Assembly: GCF_900143185.1 (NCBI RefSeq)
Contig: NZ_FSRQ01000001.1
Location: forward strand, 186,001-250,000
Source of the DNA: Chryseobacterium scophthalmum
GTDB taxonomy: Bacteria > Bacteroidota > Bacteroidia > Flavobacteriales > Weeksellaceae
Reading direction: 5' to 3'
Length of the DNA stretch: 64,000 bases
Notes under the pieces: model-generated
What the model was told of the DNA's origin: nothing
Database searches by the model: none
The model's input: only the letters and a program-made list of their open reading frames with translations
Program-made: the position numbers and the translations under genes
In this document: piece after piece, positions 28,762-37,845 of the stretch
How positions within the stretch are numbered: the first letter of the stretch is position 1
Layout: the number at the start of each line of letters is the position of its first letter

Positions 28762-31200
28762 TTATATTAAAACCTCATTGTAATATAGTAAATCATTATT
28801 TTCGTCAAAACCAATAATCATCACACGGAAATTTTTTGCATCATCGTTATTATACCATTGTACAATAGTCGGTTCTCCCGATTTACTTTCTAAATAAGGA
28901 TTCCAATACAAAATGCTTCTTTTATCTTCGGGCACAGATTTTGCGCTTTCTTCATCGTAAATTCCATTATTAAAAGGCACTTCTTTATCATATCCATTGA
29001 GTTTGACCTCTGTAAGATTAGAGGATAGAGTAGTGTCTACCCCAGAACCGGTAGTTCCGCCACGGCGGGTATAGATTGCAACTGCTCCATTTCCTCCTCC
29101 AAAGCTTCCTGCAAAATTTCCTTTAATTACTTTTACCATTGCAATGTTTGAGACAGGAATATTAGAAATCTGGTTTGCGTCAACTCTCATTTCATCCAAG
29201 AAAAACTCCATAGGTCCACCACGATTTGTTGCAGTATAACTACCACCCTGCATCTGAATCTGAAGACCTGCAACTCTACCCTGCAGATATTGTAAAATAT
29301 TTTGAGAGCCTTGTGCATTTTGGTTTTCATTCACCAAATCAAAAACAGTTTCGTTTCCACTTCTAAAAAGGGGACTGCTGAGTTCATTATTAAGTTTTTT
29401 GGTTAAATCTTTCTTTTGTGCTTTAATTTTAACCTCTTCAATAAGCGTTTCTTTTTCTCGTAAATTTGTCTGTGAACTCTTATTCGCTACAGCACGTTCT
29501 ATTTCGATAGGTATTGTATCTGTTGAATTGCGCTGTACAAGTGTATAATTGTTAGATGGTAGATTGTTTCTAAAAGGTAAGAATGAAAATGAGGGTTGGA
29601 AATAAACCCGTACCGAATTTTTGTTTGTTTTCTCACCATTAAGTTGATAAGAAAATGCCATTGAATCTTCGAAAACCAAACCATTCAAAGTGAACATTCC
29701 CTCTTTATCTGTTTTAATTAAATTGTATTTAATTCCCTGGTCCGGCATTTTGAAAATTAAATTAATCTCTGCTTCCGATGCCGGTTTTCCCAGTTTTGTA
29801 GCTTTTCCTTTGTAAGAAAGAAAGTTTTCGGGTTTATATTTTATAGCAGGAAAATTTCCGGACATGATGGTCTGCCAATTAAATCTTGACCATTTTTCTG
29901 AAATCAGTAATGCATCCAATGCATCAATATTTCTGTTTTTACTGAAATATTGGGCAGGATTATAAAGTTTTGAAGTAATATCTCCAGTAAGCCAAAGTGT
30001 ACTCAATAAACTGTTTTCATTCTCAGGATTTTCACTTTCATTATCTGTTACGCTTACAAGATAAGTCGACATAGATGAGTCATTACCGATGTTAAAAGAA
30101 TTGCTGTCTCTAGGCTTTAAACTAAATGAAGTACCTTTTAAAGAAGGTTGTTTAAGTTTAAGGGATTGAGGTTGTACAAAACAAAGTCGCTGAGCAACAA
30201 TATTCTCAGATTCGTCAAAAATAGTGAGATTAAGAATCCCGTTCACCAATTGACTGGTTGGAATTGAATAAACCCGATCTGAAATATTAGAAACATTAGC
30301 TTTATAAACCAACTGACTGTTAATGGTTGCTATAATTTTATATTTTGAGTTTTGATCAATATTTTTACCCTTTAAAACAAACTTTATGGCATCAGATTGG
30401 CTTTGAACCTGTAAATTCACTCCTGAAGAAACGACTTCGGGTAAATTAATAGTCAGTTTGATTCCTTTATCGTCTTCTACAATAAGCTGATATTTTTTCC
30501 CGCTGATAGGCGTGAAATTAAAAGAGCCAATATTCTGATCAAAACCCTTAAAAGTAACTAATTTAGTTTGTAGATTCTGAGCTTCTGTAATAAAGCCATT
30601 CCAATTTATTGGTGTTTCTCCTTTTGATTGTAACCTAACTGCAAATTTTGTATTGATACCATCAATAAAAGTTCCGCTCTCCGGAAAAATAGCGGCAGTC
30701 CATGGAGCAGATGTATTTTTTACTAGCTTTTCAGGCGATGAAGGATTGTATACTGTGATCGGTATGATTTCATTAAAATCATCACTGAAATTCCCCATCC
30801 ATGTGGTATAAGCTCTGATGTAATAAACATCTTCTTTCAAATTAGCAGGCAAACTAATACTTCCGCTGCCTTTACCATTAATTAGAGGATATATTTTTTT
30901 GCTGATCTGTTTTTTATTTTGGTCATACAGCTCTAGAAAAACATTGGTGGAAATTGTAGAAGGACTGTATCCGTCAAATACAAAAGAAGTAAACCACAGA
31001 TTTTCGCCTGCAACATAATTTTTTTTACTTAAAAGGAGGTGTATTTTTTCCTGAGGATAATTTTCTTCAAACTTTTTAAGCGCTTCTTCTGCTTTGTTCT
31101 GGGAAAAATAAAATGGAGCAACAATTAATGATAATGCAATAAGTGGTTTTTGCGAGAAAGATATATTCATATGCGGATTCGTGTTTTTATTGTATTTCAA
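28762..31200 (-). CDS. MG2-like / TonB-plug domain protein (paralogue 1, CRISPR-flanking)
   Basis: The 812-residue protein (782 if it starts at the ATG at 31170, which gives the better signal peptide) has an N-terminal macroglobulin-like beta domain (KIHLLLSKKNYVAGENLWF), further Ig-like domains, and near residues 620-720 a TonB-receptor plug-like domain (NILQYLQGRVAGLQI, FLDEMRV, VKVIKGNFAGSFGGGNGAVAIYTRRGG). No C-terminal beta barrel follows, so it is not a complete TonB-dependent receptor. Proteins of this plan are common in Chryseobacterium, are predicted to be envelope proteins, and have no established function. It is closely related to the 804-residue protein at 41418-43832 on the other side of the CRISPR locus. 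Confidence 0.8.
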   Translation of the reverse strand: MKYNKNTNPHMNISFSQKPLIALSLIVAPFYFSQNKAEEALKKFEENYPQEKIHLLLSKKNYVAGENLWFTSFVFDGYSPSTISTNVFLELYDQNKKQISKKIYPLINGKGSGSISLPANLKEDVYYIRAYTTWMGNFSDDFNEIIPITVYNPSSPEKLVKNTSAPWTAAIFPESGTFIDGINTKFAVRLQSKGETPINWNGFITEAQNLQTKLVTFKGFDQNIGSFNFTPISGKKYQLIVEDDKGIKLTINLPEVVSSGVNLQVQSQSDAIKFVLKGKNIDQNSKYKIIATINSQLVYKANVSNISDRVYSIPTSQLVNGILNLTIFDESENIVAQRLCFVQPQSLKLKQPSLKGTSFSLKPRDSNSFNIGNDSSMSTYLVSVTDNESENPENENSLLSTLWLTGDITSKLYNPAQYFSKNRNIDALDALLISEKWSRFNWQTIMSGNFPAIKYKPENFLSYKGKATKLGKPASEAEINLIFKMPDQGIKYNLIKTDKEGMFTLNGLVFEDSMAFSYQLNGEKTNKNSVRVYFQPSFSFLPFRNNLPSNNYTLVQRNSTDTIPIEIERAVANKSSQTNLREKETLIEEVKIKAQKKDLTKKLNNELSSPLFRSGNETVFDLVNENQNAQGSQNILQYLQGRVAGLQIQMQGGSYTATNRGGPMEFFLDEMRVDANQISNIPVSNIAMVKVIKGNFAGSFGGGNGAVAIYTRRGGTTGSGVDTTLSSNLTEVKLNGYDKEVPFNNGIYDEESAKSVPEDKRSILYWNPYLESKSGEPTIVQWYNNDDAKNFRVMIIGFDENNDLLYYNEVLI

Positions 31201-31321
31201 AAATACATTTTTTCTTTTATCAGAGAAATAATTGAAAGTTTTTTTATGAAATTAATATTAAAAGATGTGTTTTTATACCTTAAATCTTAATTTACATAGA
31301 CATTAACGGAATATTCAGACA

Positions 31322-31396
31322 TAAAAAATGCCCCGCAGATAGGCGAGGCGCTAAATGTTTTCACAACGGAATAATCCTTATTGTGAATTGCTTTCG
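31322..31396 (-). ncRNA. tracrRNA of the type II-C CRISPR-Cas system
   Basis: Read on the minus strand, GAAAGCAATTCACAA (31395-31381) is fully complementary to bases 2-16 of the crRNA-sense repeat. It is followed by TAAGGATTATTCCG, like the short nexus hairpin seen after the anti-repeat in other II-C tracrRNAs, then a hairpin (GCCTCGC at 31349-31343 with GCGGGGC at 31336-31330) and a U-run. A -7 box TAGATTTG (31408-31401) would start transcription at the first base or so of the anti-repeat. The RNA would be about 75 nt and base-pairs with crRNA to load Cas9. It points away from cas9. Boundaries are predicted. Confidence 0.85.
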
Positions 31397-31400
31397 GATA

Positions 31401-31408
31401 CAAATCTA
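31401..31408 (-). promoter_or_regulatory. -7 box of the tracrRNA promoter
   Basis: TAGATTTG on the minus strand fits TAnnTTTG exactly and ends five bases before the anti-repeat. No clear TTG lies 24 bases upstream, so the -33 box is weak. Confidence 0.55.
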
Positions 31409-31563
31409 AAAATAATATTTTTAATCAGTTTACGGTTTTCCACATTTTTAGCTTTATAAAGTTAAATAAAAAAAATAAATATTTAAAATGTATTGTGATT
31501 TATAAAATATATAATCTATATTTGTATTGTCAAAAATAAAGTCATCTAAGATAACTTTATTTA

Positions 31564-31635
31564 GGGGGTATAGCATAACGGCTAATGCGGCGGCCTGAAA
31601 ATTCGTACATACGGGTTCGATTCCCGTTACCTCCA
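31564..31635 (+). tRNA. tRNA-like gene, anticodon GAA (Phe), with a weak anticodon stem
   Basis: The acceptor GGGGGTA pairs with TACCTCC (one G-U), the D stem GCAT pairs with ATGC, and the T arm ACGGG-TTCGATT-CCCGT is canonical. The anticodon loop CTGAAAA reads GAA for Phe. The anticodon stem GCGGC/TTCGT has a C-U mismatch next to the loop and two G-U pairs, and the variable loop is only four bases. CCA is not encoded. It may be a genuine tRNA-Phe, a degenerate copy or a mobile-element tRNA. Confidence 0.55.
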
Positions 31636-31688
31636 CGACAAAATTAATGATTTATTTTCTTATAACGATTATATATTTAAATAAATCA

Positions 31689-31742
31689 GTTGTGAATTGC
31701 TTTCACATTTAGAGAGATTGCGAAAGTAATCTCTCTTTTTAA
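31689..31742 (+). ncRNA. Orphan crRNA-like element: 17-nt repeat fragment plus terminator
   Basis: GTTGTGAATTGCTTTCA (31689-31705) is identical to the first 17 bases of the crRNA-sense repeat, which include the whole tracrRNA-pairing part, and similarity stops there. Five bases later AGAGAGATT (31711-31719) pairs perfectly with 31728-31736, followed by a T-run: a plus-strand terminator. A possible -7 box TATATTTA is at 31672-31679; alternatively the RNA is the 3' trailer of the tRNA-like gene. It ends about 100 bases before cas9. It could act as a crRNA-like guide RNA, or be a decayed repeat. Confidence 0.55.
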
Positions 31743-31768
31743 TTGGTTGTTGTTGTGTTTTCTATGAA

Positions 31769-31784
31769 ATACGGGAATCCGTAT
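31769..31784. promoter_or_regulatory. ATACGG inverted repeat upstream of cas9
   Basis: ATACGG and CCGTAT flank GAAT, about 55 bases before the cas9 start. The right arm overlaps an eight-base match (ATAAATCA, 31783-31790) to the sequence directly upstream of the orphan repeat. I see no clear TTG/TAnnTTTG promoter for cas9. Confidence 0.4.
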
Positions 31785-31839
31785 AAATCATATATCAAAA
31801 TATTTTATTTTTATACTTTCTTGAAAAAAACTTTTTGTT

Positions 31840-34800
31840 ATGGTGAAAAATATTTTAGGATTAGATTTAGGTGTTACTTCTATTGGATTTGCACATATTC
31901 TCGAAGGTAAAAATCCCGAACAATCTTCTATTAAAAAAATAGGAGTTCGTGTAAATCCTTTAACGACCGATGAACAAACCAATTTTGAAAAAGGAAAACC
32001 TGTTTCTGTAAATGCAGACAGAACTTTGAAACGTGGCGCAAGACGAAATCTCGACCGTTATCAAGATCGGAGAAAAAATCTTATTGATGCTTTATTGAAA
32101 GCTAATATTATTACAAATGAAACTATTTTAGCCGAGAACGGAAAAGACACAACTCATTCCACTTATCTTATTAGAGCAAAATCTGCGGTTGAAAAAATAG
32201 AGAAAGAAGAATTGGCTAGAGTTTTTTTAGCTATTAATAAAAAAAGAGGATATAAAAGCAGTAGAAAAGCAAAAAACGAGGATGAAGGTCAAATCATCGA
32301 CGGAATGGAAATCGCGAAAAAACTATACGAAGAAAACCTTACTCCAGGCCAATTGGCTTATCGGTTATTAAAAGAAGAGAAAAAGTATCTGCCTGATTTT
32401 TACCGTTCAGATTTGCAGTCGGAATTTGATAGAATCTGGAATTTTCAGAAACAATTTTACCCTGAAATTTTGACTGATGAATTTTATAAAGAACTAAAAG
32501 GAAAAGGGCAACGTGCGACCTCTGCCATGTTTTGGACAAAGTATGGGTTTAATACAGCAGACAATAAAGCGAAAACGAGAGAAGAGAAAAAACTGCAAGC
32601 TTATTTGTGGAGAAGCGAAGCGCTTAATAAGCAATTGGGAAAAGAAGAAGTTGCTTTTGTGGTTACTGAAATCAATAATAATCTTAATAATTCCAGCGGA
32701 TATTTAGGTGAAATCAGTGATAGAAGCAAAGAGTTATATTTTAACAATCAAACGGTTGGTCAATATTTGTATGAAAAGTTAAAAACAAATCCTCATACGA
32801 GATTGAAAAATCAGGTATTTTACCGTCAGGATTATTTAGATGAATTTGAGAGAATTTGGGAAATTCAGGCAAAATTTCATCCAGAATTAACGGAAAAATG
32901 GAAAACGGAAATTCGGGATATTATCATTTTCTATCAACGAAAACTAAAGTCGCAAAAAGGTTTGGTAAGTTTTTGTGAATTTGAAAGTCAGAAAAAAATC
33001 ATCAACGGACATAAGAAAACGATAGGCTTAAAAGTAGCTCCGAAATCTTCGCCTTTGTTTCAGGAATTTAAAATCTGGCAGGTTTTAAATAATGTTTTAG
33101 TCAGAAAAAAAGGAAGTAGAAAAAGAGTTGCAAAAGCAGATGCTCCAACTTTATTTGATGAAGAAAAGGAAATTTTTATTTTCGATTTGGAAACCAAGCA
33201 GAAATTATTTGATGAATTAAATAGTAAAGGAAATTTAAAATCTGCAAAAATCCTTGAACTTTTAGGTTATAAATCGACCGATTGGGAAATGAATTATTCC
33301 GAATTGGAAGGTAACAGAACGAATAAAATTTTATTTGATGCATATCTGAGAATTTTAGAATTGGAAGGGTATGACGAAGATCTATTGAAACTTCAAGGGA
33401 AAGACGACATTGATATTTCTGAGCTGAAAGCATCAGTTTGGGAAATAAAAGATATGGTAAAACGTGTTTTTGAAATATTGAATATCAATACAGAAATTTT
33501 AGAGTTTGATGCTGAGCTGGATGGAAAAGATTTCGAAAAACAAGCTTCTTATCAACTTTGGCATTTGCTGTATTCTTATCAGGAAGATAATTCTAAAACC
33601 GGAAATGATACTTTGTTTAGGCTTTTAGAAGAAAAATTTGGGTTCAAAAAAGAACATTCTCAGATTTTGGCAAACGTTGCTTTTTCGGATGATTATGGTA
33701 ACCTAAGTACGAAGGCAATGCGGAAAATTTATCCGCATATTAAAGAATTGACTTATGATAAAGCTTGCTTACAGGCGGGTTATAAACATTCTGCTTTATC
33801 TTTAACCAAAGAAGAAATTGCAAATCGTCCTTTGAAAAATCAATTAGAATTACTCAAAAAAAATAGTTTACGAAATCCTGTTGTTGAAAAAATATTGAAT
33901 CAATTGGTAAATGTTATCAACACTATCATTGAAACCAACAGCAAAAAAGACGAAGAAGGAAATATTACTGAATATTTCAAATTTGATGAAATACGTGTAG
34001 AACTGTCTCGTGATTTAAAGAAAAACGCAAAAGAAAGAGCAGAATTAACGACCAATATCAACGCTTCAAAAATTGCCCACGAAAAGATTTTTAAATTGCT
34101 TCAAAATGAATTTCATATTAAGAATCCAACTAGAAATGATATTATCCGTTACCGTTTGTATGAAGAGTTGAAAAATAATGGTTACAAAGATTTATATTCC
34201 AATACTTATATTTCAAGGGAAATTTTGTTCAGTAAACAGATTGATATCGACCATCTTATTCCTCAATCTAAAATGTTTGATGATAGTTTTTCAAACAAAA
34301 CTGTAGTTTTTAGAAAAGATAATTTAGACAAAGGAAACAGGACAGCCTTTGATTATATTTCAGAAAAATTTGGAGAAAACGGAATTGAAGATTTCAAATC
34401 AAGAATTGAAATGCTTTTCGAGCAAGGAAAGAAAAATAAAGAGGAAGGAATTTCTAAAGCCAAATATCAAAAATTATTAAAACAAGAAGCTGAAATTGGT
34501 GATGGTTTTATTGACAGAGATTTGCGCGACAGTCAATATATTGCTAAAAAAGCAAGGAATCTTTTATATGAAATCTGTAGAGTGGTAACGCCAACTACTG
34601 GAAGTGTTACTGCAAGATTGCGTGAAGATTGGGATTTAGTCAACATTATGCAGGAGCTTAATTTTGAAAAATTTAAAGCTTTGGGGTTAATTGAAAAAGT
34701 TGAGAAAAAAGATGGAAGCTTCAAAGAACGTATTGTAGATTGGAGCAAAAGAAACGACCATCGTCATCATGCAATGGATGCTTTGACGGTAGCTTTTACC

Positions 34801-36126
34801 AAACATAATCATATTCATTATCTAAATTTTTTAAATGCAAGAAAAAGCGAAAATCATAAAGAGCATAATGCAATTATCGGTATTGAAGATAAAGAAACGA
34901 CTTGGAAATATGATGATGAAGGAAATAAAAAAAGAGTTTTCAATTTGCCGATTCCAAATTTCAGAAAACAAGCTAAAGAACATTTAGAAAACGTTTTAGT
35001 TTCACATAAAGCTAAGAATAAAGTTGTAACCAGAAATAAAAACAAAATCAAATCTAAAAACGGCGAAAGAACTAAAGTTGAATTTACACCAAGAGGACAA
35101 TTGCACAAAGAAACTGTTTACGGGAAATATCAATATTACGTCAATAAAGAAGAAAAAATAAGTGCAAAATTTGATGAAGTAACCATTAATAAAGTGGCAA
35201 ATCCGACTTATAAGAAACTCTTACTTCAAAGGCTTTCCGAAAATGAAAACGATCCTAAAAAAGCATTTTCCGGGAAAAATGTTATGAGTAAAAATCCAAT
35301 TTATTTGAATGAAGAAAAAACTGAACTTTTCCCGGAAACTGTAAAATTAACTTGGCTGGAAGAAGATTATTCAATTAGAAAAGAGATCACGCCAGAGAAT
35401 TTTAAAGATATAAAAATCATTGAAAAAATTTTAGATGAAGGCATAAAACGAATTTTATTCAATCGCCTGAAGGAATTTGGAAATGACCCTAAAAAGGCAT
35501 TTTCAGATTTAGATAAAAATCCAATTTGGCTCAATGAAGCAAAAGGAATTTCTGTCAAAAGAGTGACTATTTCCGGAGTGAAAAATGCAGAATTTTTACA
35601 TTACAAAAAAGATCATTTAGGGAACGAAATTTTAGATGATAATGGTAAGAAAATTCCGGTAGATTTTGTGAGTACAGGGAATAATCATCATGTTGCTATT
35701 TACCGAGACGAAAAAGGAAATCTTCAGGAAAGAGTAGTGTCGTTGTTTGACGCGGTTCAGTTGGTCAATGCAGGAGAGTCTGTTATCGATAAAAACTATA
35801 ACCATGGTTTAGGTTGGCAATTTTTGTTCACAATGAAGCAAAATGAATACTTTATTTTCCCTAATGAAAAAACAGGGTTCAATCCTAACGAATTGGATTT
35901 ATTAGACCCTAAAAATAAAAATGTGATAAGTCCTAATTTGTTTAGAGTACAAAAATTAGCAACTAAGAATTATATGTTTAGGCATCATTTGGAAACTGCT
36001 GTTGAAGAAATGCAACAATTAAAAGATGTTGCTTATATAAGTATAAGAAGTACAAATCCTTTAGGGAATATTGTGAAAGTACGTCTCAATAATCTCGGAG
36101 ATATTGTAAAAATAGGAGAATATTAA
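31840..36126 (+). CDS. cas9: Type II-C CRISPR RNA-guided endonuclease Cas9
   Basis: The 1428-residue protein carries all nuclease motifs: RuvC-I ILGLDLGVTSIGFA (Asp9), an Arg-rich bridge helix (RTLKRGARRNLDRYQDRRK), RuvC-II IRVELSRDL (Glu721), HNH QIDIDHLIPQS (His805) and RuvC-III NDHRHHAMDALTVA (His977, Asp980). Both nuclease sites therefore look active. The order cas9-cas1-cas2 without csn2 or cas4 defines subtype II-C; the size fits the long Bacteroidetes branch. The C-terminal region contains a repeated unit around residues 1128-1155 and 1204-1232 (NDPKKAFS, then NPIYLNE or NPIWLNE). With tracrRNA and crRNA it cleaves DNA carrying a PAM, which cannot be read from the sequence. Confidence 0.98.
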   Translation: MVKNILGLDLGVTSIGFAHILEGKNPEQSSIKKIGVRVNPLTTDEQTNFEKGKPVSVNADRTLKRGARRNLDRYQDRRKNLIDALLKANIITNETILAENGKDTTHSTYLIRAKSAVEKIEKEELARVFLAINKKRGYKSSRKAKNEDEGQIIDGMEIAKKLYEENLTPGQLAYRLLKEEKKYLPDFYRSDLQSEFDRIWNFQKQFYPEILTDEFYKELKGKGQRATSAMFWTKYGFNTADNKAKTREEKKLQAYLWRSEALNKQLGKEEVAFVVTEINNNLNNSSGYLGEISDRSKELYFNNQTVGQYLYEKLKTNPHTRLKNQVFYRQDYLDEFERIWEIQAKFHPELTEKWKTEIRDIIIFYQRKLKSQKGLVSFCEFESQKKIINGHKKTIGLKVAPKSSPLFQEFKIWQVLNNVLVRKKGSRKRVAKADAPTLFDEEKEIFIFDLETKQKLFDELNSKGNLKSAKILELLGYKSTDWEMNYSELEGNRTNKILFDAYLRILELEGYDEDLLKLQGKDDIDISELKASVWEIKDMVKRVFEILNINTEILEFDAELDGKDFEKQASYQLWHLLYSYQEDNSKTGNDTLFRLLEEKFGFKKEHSQILANVAFSDDYGNLSTKAMRKIYPHIKELTYDKACLQAGYKHSALSLTKEEIANRPLKNQLELLKKNSLRNPVVEKILNQLVNVINTIIETNSKKDEEGNITEYFKFDEIRVELSRDLKKNAKERAELTTNINASKIAHEKIFKLLQNEFHIKNPTRNDIIRYRLYEELKNNGYKDLYSNTYISREILFSKQIDIDHLIPQSKMFDDSFSNKTVVFRKDNLDKGNRTAFDYISEKFGENGIEDFKSRIEMLFEQGKKNKEEGISKAKYQKLLKQEAEIGDGFIDRDLRDSQYIAKKARNLLYEICRVVTPTTGSVTARLREDWDLVNIMQELNFEKFKALGLIEKVEKKDGSFKERIVDWSKRNDHRHHAMDALTVAFTKHNHIHYLNFLNARKSENHKEHNAIIGIEDKETTWKYDDEGNKKRVFNLPIPNFRKQAKEHLENVLVSHKAKNKVVTRNKNKIKSKNGERTKVEFTPRGQLHKETVYGKYQYYVNKEEKISAKFDEVTINKVANPTYKKLLLQRLSENENDPKKAFSGKNVMSKNPIYLNEEKTELFPETVKLTWLEEDYSIRKEITPENFKDIKIIEKILDEGIKRILFNRLKEFGNDPKKAFSDLDKNPIWLNEAKGISVKRVTISGVKNAEFLHYKKDHLGNEILDDNGKKIPVDFVSTGNNHHVAIYRDEKGNLQERVVSLFDAVQLVNAGESVIDKNYNHGLGWQFLFTMKQNEYFIFPNEKTGFNPNELDLLDPKNKNVISPNLFRVQKLATKNYMFRHHLETAVEEMQQLKDVAYISIRSTNPLGNIVKVRLNNLGDIVKIGEY

Positions 36127-36129
36127 CCC

Positions 36130-37023
36130 ATGATCACCCGCTCCATCTACATCGGTAATCCCACCTATCTGAAACTAAAAGACAATCAGATGAAAATACT
36201 ATGTCCGGAAACAAAAGCAGAAAAAGGGAGTGTTCCGGTAGAAGATTTGGGCTTGTTGATGTTGGATCATTTTCAAATTACCATTTCACATCAGCTCATT
36301 CAGAAAATGATGGGCAATAATGTGGTGGTTGTGAGCTGTGATGCGCAACATTTACCCCACGGAATTATGTTACCACTTTATGGACATACCGAACATTCGG
36401 ACCGAATCAAAGACCAGTTGGAAGCCAGCGAACCGCTCAAAAAGCAACTTTGGAAACAAACTATCGAATGTAAAATTGAAAATCAGAAAGAAGTTCTATG
36501 GCGTTTGGGAAATTATTACGAACCGATGCTCGAGTATCAAAAAAATGTGAAAAGTGGTGATATTACCAATATGGAAGGCATTGCAGCTCAACATTATTGG
36601 AAACACCTCATCAGTCTGGATTTCCTCAGGCAACGCTTTGGCGACTCGCCAAATCAGTTTTTCAACTTCGGATATTCTGTGCTTAGAAGCATTGTGGCGC
36701 GTGCGATTGTAGAAACAGGTTTGCTTCCTGTCCTCGGAATTTTCCATAAAAACAAATACAACCCTTACTGTCTCGCTGATGATTTAATGGAGCCTTATCG
36801 CCCGTTCGTAGACCAACTGGTCATGATTTGGCTTACCAAAAATCCCGACTCAGATGAGCTGACAAAAGAATTCAAAGCACACATCCTCCAGATTGCCACC
36901 AAAGACGTAAGGATAGATCAAGTCACAAGACCCTTATTAATCGCTGTAAAAATGACGACTTCCTCACTCCACAAATGTTATACAGGCGAAAAACGTCAGA
37001 TTTCTTATCCCGAATTCGTATGA
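36130..37023 (+). CDS. cas1: CRISPR-associated endonuclease Cas1
   Basis: The 297-residue protein is the integrase subunit that, with Cas2, inserts new spacers at the leader end of the array. Metal-binding residues are Glu149 (NMEGIAAQHYW), His206 (GIFHKN) and Glu221 (DDLMEPYRP), the standard E/H/D-E set. It starts 3 bases after the cas9 stop. Its codons are clearly richer in G and C than those of cas9 (an internal 60-base line has 29 G/C against 18 in a cas9 line), suggesting a different history or constraint for the adaptation genes. Confidence 0.97.
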   Translation: MITRSIYIGNPTYLKLKDNQMKILCPETKAEKGSVPVEDLGLLMLDHFQITISHQLIQKMMGNNVVVVSCDAQHLPHGIMLPLYGHTEHSDRIKDQLEASEPLKKQLWKQTIECKIENQKEVLWRLGNYYEPMLEYQKNVKSGDITNMEGIAAQHYWKHLISLDFLRQRFGDSPNQFFNFGYSVLRSIVARAIVETGLLPVLGIFHKNKYNPYCLADDLMEPYRPFVDQLVMIWLTKNPDSDELTKEFKAHILQIATKDVRIDQVTRPLLIAVKMTTSSLHKCYTGEKRQISYPEFV

Positions 37024-37035
37024 AAATGCAAATTA

Positions 37036-37569
<534 letters not shown>

Positions 37570-37845
37570 GGCTTGATATTTTTTAAGTGCACTAGTTGTT
37601 ATTTTTAATTATGTCCAATTTTTCTTTTGGCTTTAGTTTATCTTATGACTTTTATAGTTGAAATATTAAGCTTGGTAATAATGTAAGTTTTGTGGTTGCC
37701 GCTAGAATTACTTTAGTTTTAATATTGGTATTCTTACGAATCAAAAAATGACAGAAATTAATTTTAAACTCCATCTAAAAACGCAAAATTTGAAATTCTA
37801 AAAACAAATAAAACCTACTGATAAACAGTAGGTTTAGCTTTTGAG
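37570..37845. other. Probable CRISPR leader, cas2-proximal
   Basis: This 276-bp AT-rich stretch lies between cas2 and the first perfect repeat. The far end of the array has a decayed repeat, so new spacers are most likely added here. No gene is visible. It contains the terminator at 37800-37835. Confidence 0.55.
37800..37835 (-). terminator. Terminator for minus-strand array transcription
   Basis: AAACCTACTG (37811-37820) pairs perfectly with CAGTAGGTTT (37826-37835), and the minus-strand tail is TTTATTTGTTTT. It ends transcription leaving the array on the minus strand, 10 bases after the last repeat in that direction. Confidence 0.7.

Noticed and set aside
31454..31636. A 60-residue minus-strand frame beginning MEVTGIEPV.
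   Set aside because: It is antisense to the tRNA-like gene, a well-known source of false proteins.
31689..31742. A second tracrRNA read on the minus strand of the orphan repeat fragment.
   Set aside because: The terminator T-run is on the plus strand and the minus-strand sequence after the anti-repeat lacks the nexus and terminator present at 31322-31380.
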